Assembly: GCF_004564355.1 (NCBI RefSeq)
Contig: NZ_CP038266.1
Span: 1,302,001-1,366,000, forward strand
Direction: 5' to 3'
From: Microbacterium wangchenii
GTDB lineage: Bacteria; Actinomycetota; Actinomycetes; Actinomycetales; Microbacteriaceae
Length of the DNA stretch: 64,000 nucleotides
The notes below the pieces were generated by a model, which worked only from the letters and a program-made list of their open reading frames with translations, did not search any database and was not told the origin of the DNA. Made by a program: the position numbers and the translations under genes. This document shows positions 7,393 to 17,047 of the stretch, one piece after another; the first letter of the stretch is position 1, and each line of letters starts with the position of its first letter.

Positions 7393-8136
7393 GTGAGCGA
7401 CGCCGACATCCGCCCCGAGATCGAATTCCGAAGTGACGTCACCGTCGAGCTGGTGCGAGCCAGCGCGTCGGATGCCGATGTCCTCTTCGCCGCCCGCGTG
7501 TCCACGCAGGGGGAGCAGACCCTCGAGGAGGCGCAGTCGGGCAATGAGGCATCCGCGCGCGATCGCGGCCTCATCAACTACCTCATGCGCGACCGGCACG
7601 GCTCGCCGTTCGAGCACAACTCGATGACGTTCTACGTGCAGGCGCCGATCTTCGTGTTCCGCGAGTTCATGCGCCACCGCATCGCCTCGTACAACGAGGA
7701 ATCAGGTCGCTACCGCGAGCTGCGCCCCGTCTTCTACGTCCCCGCGCCCGAGCGCAACCTCCTGCAGGTGGGCAAGCCCGGCGCGTACGAGTTCCTCCCC
7801 GGCACCGCCGAGCAGCACGCGATCGTCGACACCGCCACGCGCGATGCGGCCGAGTTCGCCTTCTCCGCGTACCAGCGGATGCTGGCAGCCGGCGTCGCAC
7901 GCGAGGTGGCCCGCATCGTGCTGCCGCTGAACATCTACTCGTCGATGTACGTGACGATGAACGCCCGGTCGCTGATGAACTTCCTGTCGCTGCGCACGAA
8001 GGTGGAGGGCACGCACTTCCCCTCCTTCCCGCAGCGGGAGATCGAGATGTGCGCGGAGAAGATGGAAGCGCTGTGGACCGAGCTCATGCCGCTCACCCAC
8101 GCCGCCTTCAACGCCAACGGCCGCGTCTCCCCGTAG
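7393..8136 (+). CDS. thyX: Flavin-dependent thymidylate synthase
   Basis: 247 residues. Makes dTMP from dUMP with FAD, NADPH and methylene-tetrahydrofolate. The ThyX signature RHRxxSxNxxSxR is present as RHRIASYNEESGR from residue 94. The GTG start lies 6 bases after TAGGGT (7381-7386), so the transcript is probably leaderless. The position between dapB and dapA is a conserved actinobacterial arrangement. No thyA is seen in this window. Confidence 0.96.
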   Translation: MSDADIRPEIEFRSDVTVELVRASASDADVLFAARVSTQGEQTLEEAQSGNEASARDRGLINYLMRDRHGSPFEHNSMTFYVQAPIFVFREFMRHRIASYNEESGRYRELRPVFYVPAPERNLLQVGKPGAYEFLPGTAEQHAIVDTATRDAAEFAFSAYQRMLAAGVAREVARIVLPLNIYSSMYVTMNARSLMNFLSLRTKVEGTHFPSFPQREIEMCAEKMEALWTELMPLTHAAFNANGRVSP

Positions 8137-8178
8137 CCGTCGTGGCATCGCGCCGCGCGCACACCTAGGCTGGCGGCC

Positions 8179-8943
8179 ATGGCACGCACGGCACTGATCA
8201 CCGGCGCGAGCTCGGGCCTGGGCGCCGAGTACGCCCGTCACCTGGCCCGGCGCGGCATGGACCTTGTGCTCGTCGCGCGCGACCGCGAGGCGCTCGCCGT
8301 GCTCGCGGCGTCCCTGCGGGACCGGCACGAGGTGCGCGTGGAAGTGCTCGCCGCCGATCTGCTGCACCCGCGCCAGCGCGACCGCGTGGTGGCGCGGCTG
8401 TCGGATGCGGAGCATCCGATCGACATGCTCGTCAACAACGCCGGCTACGGCCTGCGGCTGGGCTTCGAGTCCAACGACGTCGAGGACGAGGTGCGCCACC
8501 TCGACATGCACGTGACGGTGCCGATGCGGCTGATCCGTGCGGTGCTGCCGGGGATGCTGCGACGCGAGAGCGGACGGATCGTCAACGTCGCCTCCGTCGC
8601 CGCGCTCGTTCCGCGCGGCACCTACGGGGCGGCCAAGGCGTGGCTGGTGAGCTTCAGCAGGTGGGCGAACGTGCACTACCGCGACCGCGGGATCAGCGTC
8701 ACGGCGGTGTGCCCCGGTTTCGTCCACACGAACTTCCACGAGCGCCTGGGCCTGCCTCCCGGCGACGAGGGCGTCCCGGAGTGGATGTGGCTGAACGCCC
8801 CCGAGGTCGTCGCCCAGTCGCTGCGCGACGTCGCCCGTGGGCGGTCGGTCTCGATCCCGTCGGCGAGGTACAAGGCGCTCGTCGCGCTCTCCCGCGTCCT
8901 GCCCGATGCCGTCGTGGTCAAAGCCGCCGAGCGCGGCCGCTGA
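8179..8943 (+). CDS. Short-chain dehydrogenase/reductase
   Basis: 254 residues. Classical SDR: cofactor motif TGASSGLG (residues 8-15), NNAGYG, the catalytic Ser in IVNVASVAALVP and Tyr-x3-Lys in YGAAKAW, and the PGFVHTNF loop. The substrate cannot be read from the sequence. Start 7 bases after TAGGCT (8166-8171), so probably leaderless and transcribed from its own promoter although it sits inside the thyX-dapA interval. Confidence 0.9.
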   Translation: MARTALITGASSGLGAEYARHLARRGMDLVLVARDREALAVLAASLRDRHEVRVEVLAADLLHPRQRDRVVARLSDAEHPIDMLVNNAGYGLRLGFESNDVEDEVRHLDMHVTVPMRLIRAVLPGMLRRESGRIVNVASVAALVPRGTYGAAKAWLVSFSRWANVHYRDRGISVTAVCPGFVHTNFHERLGLPPGDEGVPEWMWLNAPEVVAQSLRDVARGRSVSIPSARYKALVALSRVLPDAVVVKAAERGR

Positions 8944-9008
8944 CGCGCCGCCGCGACCGCTCAGGCCGGGCGCAGCGGCGGAGGCGCGACGACCGATACC
9001 CTGAGAAC

Positions 9009-9986
9009 ATGACGCAATCGGGCAATCCCTTCGGGCAGGTGCTCGTCGCGCTCGTCACTCCGATGACGGCCGACGGCGAGGTCGACTGGCCCGCCGTGGA
9101 GAAGCACATCGACGACGTGATCGTCGCGGGGGCCGACGGCATCGTCGTGACCGGCACCACGGGCGAGACCAGCACGCTGACCGACCCGGAGAAGCTCCGC
9201 CTGGTCGAGGTGGGCAAGGACGTCGCCGCGGGGCGCGCGAAGATCATCACCGGCGGCGGCTCGAACGAGACCGCGCACGCCATCGAGCTGTACAAAGCCA
9301 GTGAGAAGGCCGGCGCCGACGGCATCATGATCGTCACGCCGTACTACAACAAGCCCACGCAGGCCGGCATCCTCACGCACTTCCGCCTCGTCGCCGACGC
9401 CACCGACCTGCCGGTGATCCTCTACGACATCCCCGGCCGCACGGGTGTGCCGATCAAGTACGAGACGATCCTGCGCATCGCGAAGCACCCGAACGTGCTC
9501 GCGATCAAGGACGCCAAGGGCGACTTCAGCGAGGTCAGCCGGGTGCTCAACCAGACCGACCTGATGTATTTCTCCGGCGACGACGCGAACGTCCTGCCGC
9601 ACCTGTCGATCGGGGCATCGGGGCTGATCGGCGTCACCGCGAACATCGCCGCCGCGCCGTACCGGACGATGGTGGATGCGGTCAACCGCGGCGACCTCGC
9701 GGCGGCCACCGCGGCGCATCAGGCGCTGGAACCGCTCGTCCGCGCCGTCATGACGCACGTGCCCGGCACGGTCGCCGCCAAGTACATCCTGCACGGGCTG
9801 GGCCGCATCACCAGCCCGCGCGTCCGCCTGCCGCTGGTGGGGCCGGAGGAGTGGGAGGCCGCGATCATCGAGGACGAGCTCGCACTCGTCCGCGACGTCG
9901 CCGGCGCCGACTTCTCCAACTTCCGCCCCGACCGCAACGCGGCCGCCGGCGGTGCCCTGCCCAAGGTGCACGGCACCACACGATGA
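9009..9986 (+). CDS. dapA: 4-hydroxy-tetrahydrodipicolinate synthase
   Basis: 325 residues. Condenses pyruvate with aspartate semialdehyde, the entry to lysine and diaminopimelate. TIM barrel with GTTGETSTL, the active-site Tyr in TPYYNKPTQ and the Schiff-base Lys167 in VLAIKDAKGD. Start 6 bases after TACCCT (8997-9002), so probably leaderless. Followed 60 bases later by rnj. Confidence 0.96.
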   Translation: MTQSGNPFGQVLVALVTPMTADGEVDWPAVEKHIDDVIVAGADGIVVTGTTGETSTLTDPEKLRLVEVGKDVAAGRAKIITGGGSNETAHAIELYKASEKAGADGIMIVTPYYNKPTQAGILTHFRLVADATDLPVILYDIPGRTGVPIKYETILRIAKHPNVLAIKDAKGDFSEVSRVLNQTDLMYFSGDDANVLPHLSIGASGLIGVTANIAAAPYRTMVDAVNRGDLAAATAAHQALEPLVRAVMTHVPGTVAAKYILHGLGRITSPRVRLPLVGPEEWEAAIIEDELALVRDVAGADFSNFRPDRNAAAGGALPKVHGTTR

Positions 9987-10046
9987 CACCGGGCCCGCTG
10001 CGTGCGGGCCGCAATGAGGATGCCGCGGCATCCGAGGAGGCTTGAA

Positions 10047-11723
10047 ATGCCCACGAACGTCTACGATCCGCCTGCGCTGGCCCCGGGGACCCTGCGGGTC
10101 ACCCCCCTGGGCGGGCTCGGCGAGGTCGGTCGCAACATGACCGTCTTCGAGTACGAGGGCAAGCTCCTCGTCGTCGACTGCGGAGTGCTGTTCCCCGAGG
10201 AGCACCAGCCCGGCGTCGACCTGATCCTGCCCGACTTCGAGCCCATCAAGCACCGCCTCGACGACATCGTCGGGGTCGTCCTCACGCACGGCCACGAAGA
10301 CCACATCGGCGCCGTGCCGTACCTGCTCAAGCTCAAGCGCGACATCCCGATCCTCGGCTCCGGCCTGACCCTCGCCCTCACCGAGGCCAAGCTCAAAGAG
10401 CACAGGGTCAAGCCCTACACCCTCACCGTGGCCGAGGGGCAGCGCGAGAAGGTCGGGCCCTTCGACCTCGAGTTCGTCGCCGTGAACCACTCCATCCCCG
10501 ACGCGCTGGCCGTCGCCATCCGCACGCCCGCGGGCATGGTCCTCGCCACGGGCGACTTCAAGATGGACCAGCTGCCGCTGGACGGGCGCATCACCGACCT
10601 GCGCGCCTTCGCGCGCCTGGGCGAAGAGGGGGTCGACCTGTTCCTGGTCGACTCCACCAACGCCGACGTGCCCGGCTTCACCCCCACCGAGCGCAGCATC
10701 GGCCCTGTCCTGGAGCAGGTCATCGGGCAGGCGCCCCGGCGCGTCATCGTCGCGAGCTTCGCCAGCCACGTGCACCGCGTGCAGCAGGTGCTGGATGCGG
10801 CGGCCGCGCATGGGCGGCGCGTGGCGCTGCTCGGCCGCAGCATGGTGCGCAACATGACCATCGCGGAGGAGCTCGGCTACCTCAACGTGCCCGACGGCGT
10901 CCTGATCGACTACAAGAAGGCCCGCGACCTCCCCGAGAACCAGATCGTCTACATGTCGACCGGATCGCAGGGCGAGCCCATGGCCGTGCTCTCGCGCATG
11001 GCGAACCTCGACCACGAGATCGAGCCCGGTCCCGGCGACACCGTGATCCTCGCCTCCAGTCTCATCCCGGGCAACGAGAACGCCGTCTACCGCGTCATCG
11101 ACGGGCTCACCAAGCTCGGGGCGACCGTCGTGCACAAGGGCAACGCGAAGGTGCACGTCTCCGGTCACGCCGCGGCGGGCGAACTGCTGTACTGCTACAA
11201 CATCCTCAAGCCCGCCAACGTGCTCCCCGTCCACGGCGAGTACCGGCACCTCATGGCCAACGCGCGCCTCGCGCAGGAGACCGGCATCCCCGCAGAGCGC
11301 ACGATCCTCGGCGAGAACGGCACCGTCGTGGACCTGCGCGACGGGCGGGCCGAAGTGGTCGGCCAGCTGGATCTGGGCTTCGTCTACGTCGACGGCTCGT
11401 CGGTGGGCGAGATCACCGAGGCCGACCTGAAGGACCGCCGCATCCTGGGTGAGGAGGGGTTCATCTCCGTCATCGTCGTCATCGACGCCGCCACCGGCGC
11501 GATCATCACGGGGCCGGAGATCCATGCCCGCGGCTTCGCGGAGGATGCGGGGGTCTTCGAGAGCGTCAAGCCCAAGATCGCCGCCGCCCTCGCCGAGGCC
11601 GCCCGCTCGGGCACGCGCGACAGTCACGCGATGTCGCAGGTCGTGCGCCGCACGATCGGACGCTGGGTCAACCAGACGCTGCGTCGCCGCCCCATGATCG
11701 TGCCGCTGGTGATCGAGGCGTAA
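10047..11723 (+). CDS. rnj: Ribonuclease J
   Basis: 558 residues. Metallo-beta-lactamase/beta-CASP nuclease with 5' exonuclease and endonuclease activity in mRNA decay and rRNA maturation. The zinc site HxHxDH starts at His81 (LTHGHEDHIGAVPYL). Later motifs are ATGDFK, the beta-CASP block (VIVASFASHVHRVQQ, STGSQGEP) and HVSGHA, with the C-terminal RNase J domain. A GAGGAGG Shine-Dalgarno (10034-10040) selects the ATG at 10047. Its partner pnp lies at the window start. Confidence 0.95.
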   Translation: MPTNVYDPPALAPGTLRVTPLGGLGEVGRNMTVFEYEGKLLVVDCGVLFPEEHQPGVDLILPDFEPIKHRLDDIVGVVLTHGHEDHIGAVPYLLKLKRDIPILGSGLTLALTEAKLKEHRVKPYTLTVAEGQREKVGPFDLEFVAVNHSIPDALAVAIRTPAGMVLATGDFKMDQLPLDGRITDLRAFARLGEEGVDLFLVDSTNADVPGFTPTERSIGPVLEQVIGQAPRRVIVASFASHVHRVQQVLDAAAAHGRRVALLGRSMVRNMTIAEELGYLNVPDGVLIDYKKARDLPENQIVYMSTGSQGEPMAVLSRMANLDHEIEPGPGDTVILASSLIPGNENAVYRVIDGLTKLGATVVHKGNAKVHVSGHAAAGELLYCYNILKPANVLPVHGEYRHLMANARLAQETGIPAERTILGENGTVVDLRDGRAEVVGQLDLGFVYVDGSSVGEITEADLKDRRILGEEGFISVIVVIDAATGAIITGPEIHARGFAEDAGVFESVKPKIAAALAEAARSGTRDSHAMSQVVRRTIGRWVNQTLRRRPMIVPLVIEA

Positions 11724-11724
11724 C

Positions 11725-12216
11725 ATGCCCGCCACGGCTGTCCGCGAGGCCCGTCAAGCAGACGGGGCATTCCTCGCGGACATGGTCGTGGAGGCGGCGA
11801 ACTGGCGCCCGGGCGCGCACCGGCCACGCCACGAGGTGCTCGCCGGCGAGGACTACCTCCGCTACCTCGCCGGCTGGATGCGGCCGGTCGACGCCGGCGT
11901 CATCGCCGAGGCGCCCGGGGGTGAGCCGGTGGGCGCGGCGTGGTACCGCATGTTCCCGCGTACCGAACCCGGTTTCGGGTACGTCGGAACGGGGGTGCCC
12001 GAGCTCATCATCGGCGTGCGCCCCCTATGGCGGTCGCACGGGGTGGGCCGCATCCTGATCCACGCGCTGTGCGAGCAAGCCCGCGCGCAGGGATACGGCC
12101 GCATCAGCCTCAGCGTGGAGCGCGGCAACTTCGCCGCCACGCTGTACCGCTCGGAGGGGTTCGCCGTCACGCAGGCCGGGATCGGGCGCGACACGATGGT
12201 CAAGCGCCTCCCGTGA
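11725..12216 (+). CDS. GNAT family N-acetyltransferase
   Basis: 163 residues. Acetyl-CoA motif [22 protein letters not shown] and the C-terminal [20 protein letters not shown] are typical of GNAT enzymes. Starts one base after the rnj stop, so it is read from the same transcript. Substrate unknown. Confidence 0.88.
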   Translation: MPATAVREARQADGAFLADMVVEAANWRPGAHRPRHEVLAGEDYLRYLAGWMRPVDAGVIAEAPGGEPVGAAWYRMFPRTEPGFGYVGTGVPELIIGVRPLWRSHGVGRILIHALCEQARAQGYGRISLSVERGNFAATLYRSEGFAVTQAGIGRDTMVKRLP

Positions 12217-12280
12217 GCCGCCTCGCCTGAGTCCCGCGTCAATCCGGGCAAACGTCGGCTCCCGCGCCTACCGTGGGAGT

Positions 12281-14965
12281 ATGCCCCGCAGTACTCCGAC
12301 GACCGGCGCCCGCGCGTCCGCAAAAAGTGGCGCGCGCAAGCCGGCCCCCGCCCCCAAACGCTACGTCGGAGAGCCCGAGAAACCCCCGGTCATCGCTCGC
12401 GCCTGGCTGGGGCTGGCGCACGCCGTCGGCGGCATGTTCCGCGCTTTCGGTCCCGAGACCCTCGAGAAGGATCAGCGTCGCGACGGGTTCCCGCTCCTGC
12501 TCGTCCTCCTCGCCGCCGCCGGCGCGGTGGTGGAGTGGTTCCTCATCGGCACCGACGTCGCGCCGGTGATCAGCGCCTACAGCGTCGGGGGACTGATCGG
12601 TCGCGAAGCGTTCGTCTTCCCCGTGCTACTGCTCCTGCTGGCCGGATGGCTGTTCCGTCATCCGTCCTCCGTGCACGACAACGGCCGGATCGGCATCGGC
12701 TTCGCCCTGTTCGTCGTGACTGTCGCCGGGTTCTGCCACGTCATCGGCGACCGCCCGCAGCCGAGCGCCGGCCTGCCGGCGCTGAGCACGGCGGGCGGTC
12801 TGTTCGGCTGGATGGTGGGGGAGCCGCTGGCTCTGCTTCTCACCCCGGTGGGTGCGTACATCGTGCTCGCACTCGTGGCGGTGCTCAGCATCCTGATCCT
12901 CACCAAGACCCCGCCCAACCGCATCGGTCAGCGCCTGGGCGACCTGTACGACTGGCTCTTCGGCGCCGACCCGGCCGAGCGTGCGGCCCGCGCCGAACAG
13001 CGCAGGGCGGAGGCCGCGGCCCCCGCAGCCGCTGCCGACGGCGACGACGACGAGCCGGCGCTGCCGTGGTGGCGGCGGAACAAGTCCGGGCGCGAGCAGG
13101 ACGCCGACGGGTCGCTGGGCTCGCAGGACCTCACCCAGCTGCTGTCGCCGGGCACCGTGGAGGGCGGCTTCGAGCAGGTCTTCCCCGCGCCACCGCCCAC
13201 CCCGCCGGCACCCCCCGTGCCCGCGCCCGACGCACTCACCGAAGTGTTCGATCCGGCCGCCCTCGCCGGCGCCGCAGCGGGTAAGACGGCGCTGCGCGAT
13301 GACGCGCCCGATCCCGCCACGGAGGAGCTGCCGGGGATCTCCGGCCTCGGCGGCGACAGCCAGGGTCTTCCCCCCGCGGCCAACTACCGCCTGCCCTCCG
13401 TGGCGGCCCTCGCGGCCGGTACGCCGCACAAGGAGCGCTCGGCCGCCAACGACGCCGTCGTCGCGGCGATCGAGAGCGTGCTGTCGCAGTTCAACGTCGA
13501 CGCGCGCGTGACGGGTTTCTCCCGCGGGCCGACAGTGACGCAGTACGAGATCTCGCTCGGACCGGGTGTCAAGGTCGAGCGCATCACCGCGCTGACGAAC
13601 AACATCGCCTACGCCGTCGCCTCCAACGAGGTGCGCATCCTCGCCCCCATCCCCGGCAAGAGCGCGATCGGCGTGGAGATCCCCAACACCGACCGCGAGA
13701 TCGTCACCCTCGGCGACGTGCTGCGGTCGCAGAACGCGGCCGCCTCGACGCATCCCATGACCATCGGCGTGGGCAAGGACGTCGGCGGCGGCTACGTCGT
13801 GGCCAACCTCGCCAAGATGCCCCACCTCCTGGTGGCCGGCTCGACCGGCTCGGGAAAGTCGAGCTTCGTCAACTCCATGATCACGAGCCTGCTGATGCGC
13901 GCGAAGCCGTCGGAGGTGCGCATGGTGCTCGTGGACCCCAAACGCGTCGAGCTGACCGCGTACGCCGGCGTGCCGCACCTGATCACGCCCATCATCACGA
14001 ACCCGAAGAAGGCGGCCGAGGCGCTGCAGTGGGTCGTGAAGGAGATGGACATGCGGTACGACGACCTCGCGTCGTTCGGATTCCGCCACATCGACGACTT
14101 CAACAAGGCCGTCGTCGCCGGCGAGCTGCAGCTGCCGGCGGGCAGCGAGCGTGTGCTCAAGCCCTACCCGTACCTGCTCGTGGTCGTCGACGAGCTCGCC
14201 GACCTCATGATGGTCGCCCCGCGAGACGTCGAGGACTCGATCGTCCGCATCACGCAGCTGGCACGCGCCAGCGGCATCCACCTCGTCCTGGCCACCCAGA
14301 GGCCGTCGGTCGACGTCGTCACGGGCCTCATCAAGGCGAACGTCCCCTCGCGTCTGGCGTTCGCGGTGACGAGCGTGACCGACTCCCGCGTCATCCTCGA
14401 CCAGCCCGGCGCCGAGCGCCTCATCGGTCAGGGCGACGGGCTGTTCCTGCCGATGGGCGCCTCGAAGTCGCTGCGCGTCCAGGGCGCGTGGGTCAGCGAG
14501 TCCGAGATCGAGAAGGTCGTCGCCCACGTCACTCAGCAGGCGCGCCCGGAGTACCGCTCCGACGTCGCCGCCACACAGGAGAAGAAGGAGATCGACGCCG
14601 ACATCGGCGACGACCTCGAGCTCCTGCTGGCGGCGGCCGAACTGGTCGTCTCGACGCAGTTCGGCTCGACCTCCATGCTCCAGCGCAAGCTCCGAGTGGG
14701 GTTCGCCAAGGCCGGTCGCCTCATGGACCTCCTGGAGTCGCGCGAGATCGTCGGTCCGTCGGAGGGCTCGAAAGCCCGCGATGTCCTCGTCACGGCCGAG
14801 CAGCTCCCCTCGGTGCTGGCGAAGCTGCGCGGCGACGACGTCCCTGAGCCGGCCGGGTCCGACCCGTACGGGGGCGACCCGGTCGAGGCGCAGTTCGCGG
14901 GCATGCCGGTGGTCGACGAGGACGACGACGGCGAAGACGCGTGGCAGCTGACGGGGCGCGACTGA
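12281..14965 (+). CDS. ftsK: DNA translocase FtsK/SpoIIIE
   Basis: 894 residues. Pumps chromosomal DNA at the division septum and acts on XerCD/dif. About four membrane helices (roughly residues 71-90, 108-124, 136-155, 181-205), then a Pro/Ala-rich linker to about residue 370. The motor follows with Walker [11 protein letters not shown] (about residue 520), Walker [14 protein letters not shown] and [13 protein letters not shown]. The C-terminal winged-helix gamma domain ([26 protein letters not shown]) reads KOPS sites. ATG lies 6 bases after TACCGT (12269-12274). Confidence 0.96.
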   Translation: MPRSTPTTGARASAKSGARKPAPAPKRYVGEPEKPPVIARAWLGLAHAVGGMFRAFGPETLEKDQRRDGFPLLLVLLAAAGAVVEWFLIGTDVAPVISAYSVGGLIGREAFVFPVLLLLLAGWLFRHPSSVHDNGRIGIGFALFVVTVAGFCHVIGDRPQPSAGLPALSTAGGLFGWMVGEPLALLLTPVGAYIVLALVAVLSILILTKTPPNRIGQRLGDLYDWLFGADPAERAARAEQRRAEAAAPAAAADGDDDEPALPWWRRNKSGREQDADGSLGSQDLTQLLSPGTVEGGFEQVFPAPPPTPPAPPVPAPDALTEVFDPAALAGAAAGKTALRDDAPDPATEELPGISGLGGDSQGLPPAANYRLPSVAALAAGTPHKERSAANDAVVAAIESVLSQFNVDARVTGFSRGPTVTQYEISLGPGVKVERITALTNNIAYAVASNEVRILAPIPGKSAIGVEIPNTDREIVTLGDVLRSQNAAASTHPMTIGVGKDVGGGYVVANLAKMPHLLVAGSTGSGKSSFVNSMITSLLMRAKPSEVRMVLVDPKRVELTAYAGVPHLITPIITNPKKAAEALQWVVKEMDMRYDDLASFGFRHIDDFNKAVVAGELQLPAGSERVLKPYPYLLVVVDELADLMMVAPRDVEDSIVRITQLARASGIHLVLATQRPSVDVVTGLIKANVPSRLAFAVTSVTDSRVILDQPGAERLIGQGDGLFLPMGASKSLRVQGAWVSESEIEKVVAHVTQQARPEYRSDVAATQEKKEIDADIGDDLELLLAAAELVVSTQFGSTSMLQRKLRVGFAKAGRLMDLLESREIVGPSEGSKARDVLVTAEQLPSVLAKLRGDDVPEPAGSDPYGGDPVEAQFAGMPVVDEDDDGEDAWQLTGRD

Positions 14966-15552
14966 TGGCCGTCCCGCGGCAGCTGCCCAACGCGATCACG
15001 ATCGTCCGCATCCTGTGCGCGCCGGTCTTCCTGTGGATGCTGCTGGCCGACGGCGGCGCCGACGGGCCGCTGCGGTGGTGGGCCGCGGTGCTGTTCATCG
15101 TCGCGATCGGCACCGACGGCATCGACGGCTACCTCGCCCGTCGCCACGACATCGTCACCGACCTCGGCAAGCTCCTCGACCCGATCGCCGACAAGGCGCT
15201 CACCGGCGTCGCCTTCGTGGGGCTGTCGATCCTCGGCGAGCTGCCGTGGTGGGTGACGATCGTCGTCCTGGTGCGGGAAGTGGGCATCACGGTGTATCGC
15301 TTCATCGTCGTCAGCGACCACGTGCTGGCGGCGGCGTGGATGGGCAAGCTCAAGACCGTCGCGCAGGCCGTCGCCCTCTCCCTCGCGCTCACGCCGCTGG
15401 CGACCCTGATCGACAACCCGGTGTGGGCGGGGGCGGTGTGGTGGGTGAACGTCGTGACGATGAGCATCGCCGTGCTCCTGACGATCGCCAGCGGCATCGA
15501 CTACATCGTCACAGAGGTGCGCGCGGCCCGCTCCCGCAGGACCGCGTCGTGA
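14965..15552 (+). CDS. pgsA: CDP-diacylglycerol-glycerol-3-phosphate 3-phosphatidyltransferase
   Basis: 195 residues, membrane enzyme. Forms phosphatidylglycerol phosphate. The CDP-alcohol phosphotransferase motif DGxDGxxAR...GxxxDxxxD is visible as DGIDGYLARR, then LGKLLDPIADK. About four to five hydrophobic helices. ATG overlaps the ftsK stop (ATGA-type junction), and the cinA-like start overlaps its own stop. ftsK-pgsA-cinA-clgR is a conserved actinobacterial order. Confidence 0.93.
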   Translation: MAVPRQLPNAITIVRILCAPVFLWMLLADGGADGPLRWWAAVLFIVAIGTDGIDGYLARRHDIVTDLGKLLDPIADKALTGVAFVGLSILGELPWWVTIVVLVREVGITVYRFIVVSDHVLAAAWMGKLKTVAQAVALSLALTPLATLIDNPVWAGAVWWVNVVTMSIAVLLTIASGIDYIVTEVRAARSRRTAS

Positions 15553-16073
15553 TGGAGCTCCCCGAAGAGCTCGAGGAGACCCTGGCGAGCAATCCTCGCG
15601 AGAGCGCGGCCACCCTCGTGGAACGCCTCGCGGAACTCGGCTGGTCGGTCGCGGTGGCCGAGTCGCTCACCGGCGGCCTCGTGGTCTCTTCGCTCGTGGC
15701 GGTGCCCGGGGCCTCGCGCGTCGTGCGCGGCGGTGTCGTCGCGTACGCGACCGACATCAAGCGCACGGTGCTGGGGGTGGATGCCGCCCTTCTCGAGGCG
15801 CACGGGGCGGTGCATCCGCGCGTCGCACGACAGATGGCCAAAGGCGTGCGGGAGGTCCTCGGCCAGGACGGCGCTGCGGCCGAAGTCGGCATCGCGACGA
15901 CCGGAATCGCCGGCCCGGAATCTCCGGACGGGCAGCCCGTGGGAACGGTGCACATCGCGGTGTCGACCCCTCTGGGTACGCGCGTGGACTCGATCGTCCT
16001 CAGCGGTGATCGCGACGCGATCCGTGCCGAAGCCGCCCGGATCGCCGTGCGCCGCGCCCTGGTGGCGCTGTGA
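15552..16073 (+). CDS. cinA: CinA family protein (nicotinamide-nucleotide amidohydrolase domain)
   Basis: 173 residues, only the C-terminal CinA/PncC domain: AVAESLTGGLVVSSLVAVPGASRVVRGGVVAY, GIATTGIAGPESPDGQPVGTVHIA. The family deamidates NMN for pyridine nucleotide recycling. The N-terminal MoaB-like domain of long CinA is absent, as is common in actinobacteria. The start could also be the GTG at 15549, overlapping the pgsA stop. Confidence 0.9.
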   Translation: MELPEELEETLASNPRESAATLVERLAELGWSVAVAESLTGGLVVSSLVAVPGASRVVRGGVVAYATDIKRTVLGVDAALLEAHGAVHPRVARQMAKGVREVLGQDGAAAEVGIATTGIAGPESPDGQPVGTVHIAVSTPLGTRVDSIVLSGDRDAIRAEAARIAVRRALVAL

Positions 16074-16090
16074 GCGGCGACGGCAGCAGG

Positions 16091-16116
16091 GGAATAAGAC
16101 CTGTTTCGGGGCGGTT
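16091..16116 (+). promoter_or_regulatory. Sigma-R/sigma-H type promoter upstream of clgR
   Basis: GGAAT (16091-16095), 18 bases, GTT (16114-16116). This matches the actinobacterial SigR/SigH consensus GGAAT-N18-GTT exactly in spacing. A housekeeping-like TAGATT also occurs at 16156-16161, so a second promoter is possible. Confidence 0.5.
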
Positions 16117-16229
16117 ACATCCGGCGATTCCCAACCTTTCCCCAGCGCACGGGTTTAGATTGGCAGCACTGGATGTTGTACCGTTGTCCACCCGGCAACG
16201 GCGGAGTCAAGCGTGAGGAGGGGCAAGAA

Positions 16230-16538
16230 ATGATCCTGGTACGTCAAGAGATCGGCGAAGTCCTGCGCGACCTCCGTCAGCAGAAGGGTCGCACCCTCCG
16301 GCAGGTGGCCAGCCGCGCGAGCGTGGCCTTGGGTTACTTGAGCGAGGTTGAGCGAGGCCAGAAAGAAGCCTCGAGCGAGATCCTGGCCGCCGTGGCGGAA
16401 GCGCTCGATGTGCCCATCTCGACCATCATGCGCGAGGTCGGCGACCGGCTGTCCGTGCTCGAGGGCCTGCAGGCCTTCCCCGACGTCGTCCCCGACGATC
16501 TGGTGGCCTCGGTCGAGCCCGAGCTGTCGCTGCACTGA
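16230..16538 (+). CDS. clgR: ClgR-type XRE family transcriptional activator
   Basis: 102 residues. Helix-turn-helix in GRTLRQVASRASVALGYLSEVERGQKEASSEILAAVAEALDVP, the signature of ClgR, which activates clp protease and stress genes in actinobacteria and is itself degraded by Clp. A GAGGAGGGG Shine-Dalgarno 6 bases upstream selects the ATG at 16230. The usual C-terminal Ala-Ala degron of some ClgRs is absent; this one ends SLH. Confidence 0.92.
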   Translation: MILVRQEIGEVLRDLRQQKGRTLRQVASRASVALGYLSEVERGQKEASSEILAAVAEALDVPISTIMREVGDRLSVLEGLQAFPDVVPDDLVASVEPELSLH

Positions 16539-16560
16539 TCCTCCATCGAGAATCCCTTCC

Positions 16561-16785
16561 GTGCGCAGATCCGAGTTCGACCGCGCCGTCTCCGATGAGT
16601 TCGGCGCCCGGGGGTCGTCACTGGTGAGCGATCTCGTCCTCTCCGCGCTCGGCGGGCGGACGCCGCACGACGCGCTCGCGGACGGCGTGCCGCCGCGTGA
16701 TGTGTGGCTCGCGCTGTGCGAGGAGACCGACGTGCCGCCGTCGCGGCGTTACGGCGCGGGTCGGCTCGAACCCAAGCGCCGCTGA
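16561..16785 (+). CDS. DUF3046 domain protein
   Basis: 74 residues. SEFDRAVSDEFGARGSSLVSDLVLSALGGRTPHDALADGVPPRDVWLALCEETDVP matches the DUF3046 pattern, a small protein found just upstream of recA in many actinobacteria. Starts with GTG 22 bases after clgR and is probably cotranscribed with it. Function unknown. Confidence 0.85.
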   Translation: MRRSEFDRAVSDEFGARGSSLVSDLVLSALGGRTPHDALADGVPPRDVWLALCEETDVPPSRRYGAGRLEPKRR

Positions 16786-16834
16786 GCCGGCGCCCGTGGC
16801 GCGTCTCGCCGCACGGGGAATCATCGGCGTGTCA

Positions 16835-16850
16835 TCGAAGATGTGTTCGA
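16835..16850. promoter_or_regulatory. LexA (SOS) box upstream of recA
   Basis: TCGAAGATGTGTTCGA fits the actinobacterial LexA consensus TCGAAC-N4-GTTCGA at 11 of 12 fixed positions. TAGGCT at 16859-16864 is the likely -10 just downstream. Confidence 0.85.
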
Positions 16851-16921
16851 TTCGCGCGTAGGCTCCTGCACAGCAGGTGTCGCGAAAGCGTCCATCCCCG
16901 CCGGGAGAGGAATCCGCCGCA

Positions 16922-16944
16922 ATGTCGGAGGCCCCTCCTAGCGT
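16922..16944 (+). promoter_or_regulatory. RecA-NDp (PafBC-type) promoter of recA
   Basis: ATGTCGGAG (16922-16930), 8 bases, TAGCGT (16939-16944). The RecA-NDp consensus described in mycobacteria is TTGTCRGTG-N8-TANNNT; here 7 of 9 positions of the first block match, with exact spacing and a good -10. It would give LexA-independent, PafBC-dependent induction of recA. Confidence 0.55.
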
Positions 16945-17047
16945 GGACGACGTCGAATGACACCCACGCCTTGTCGCAGCATCCCGTCCGCCGGAGGGGA
17001 GCGCGTCAGCCTACAGGCGACGGACCACGCACCAGAAGGAGCACCCC

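Noticed and set aside
8961..11735. 924-codon reverse-strand open frame opposite dapA and rnj
   Set aside because: Antisense of two well-identified enzymes; composition (His/Asp/Val/Gly-rich) is a codon-shadow effect with no domain.
16922..16960. Short ORF (12 codons, ATG to TGA) between the DUF3046 gene and recA
   Set aside because: It overlaps the RecA-NDp promoter motif, has no good ribosome site and no leaderless promoter; best explained by chance.
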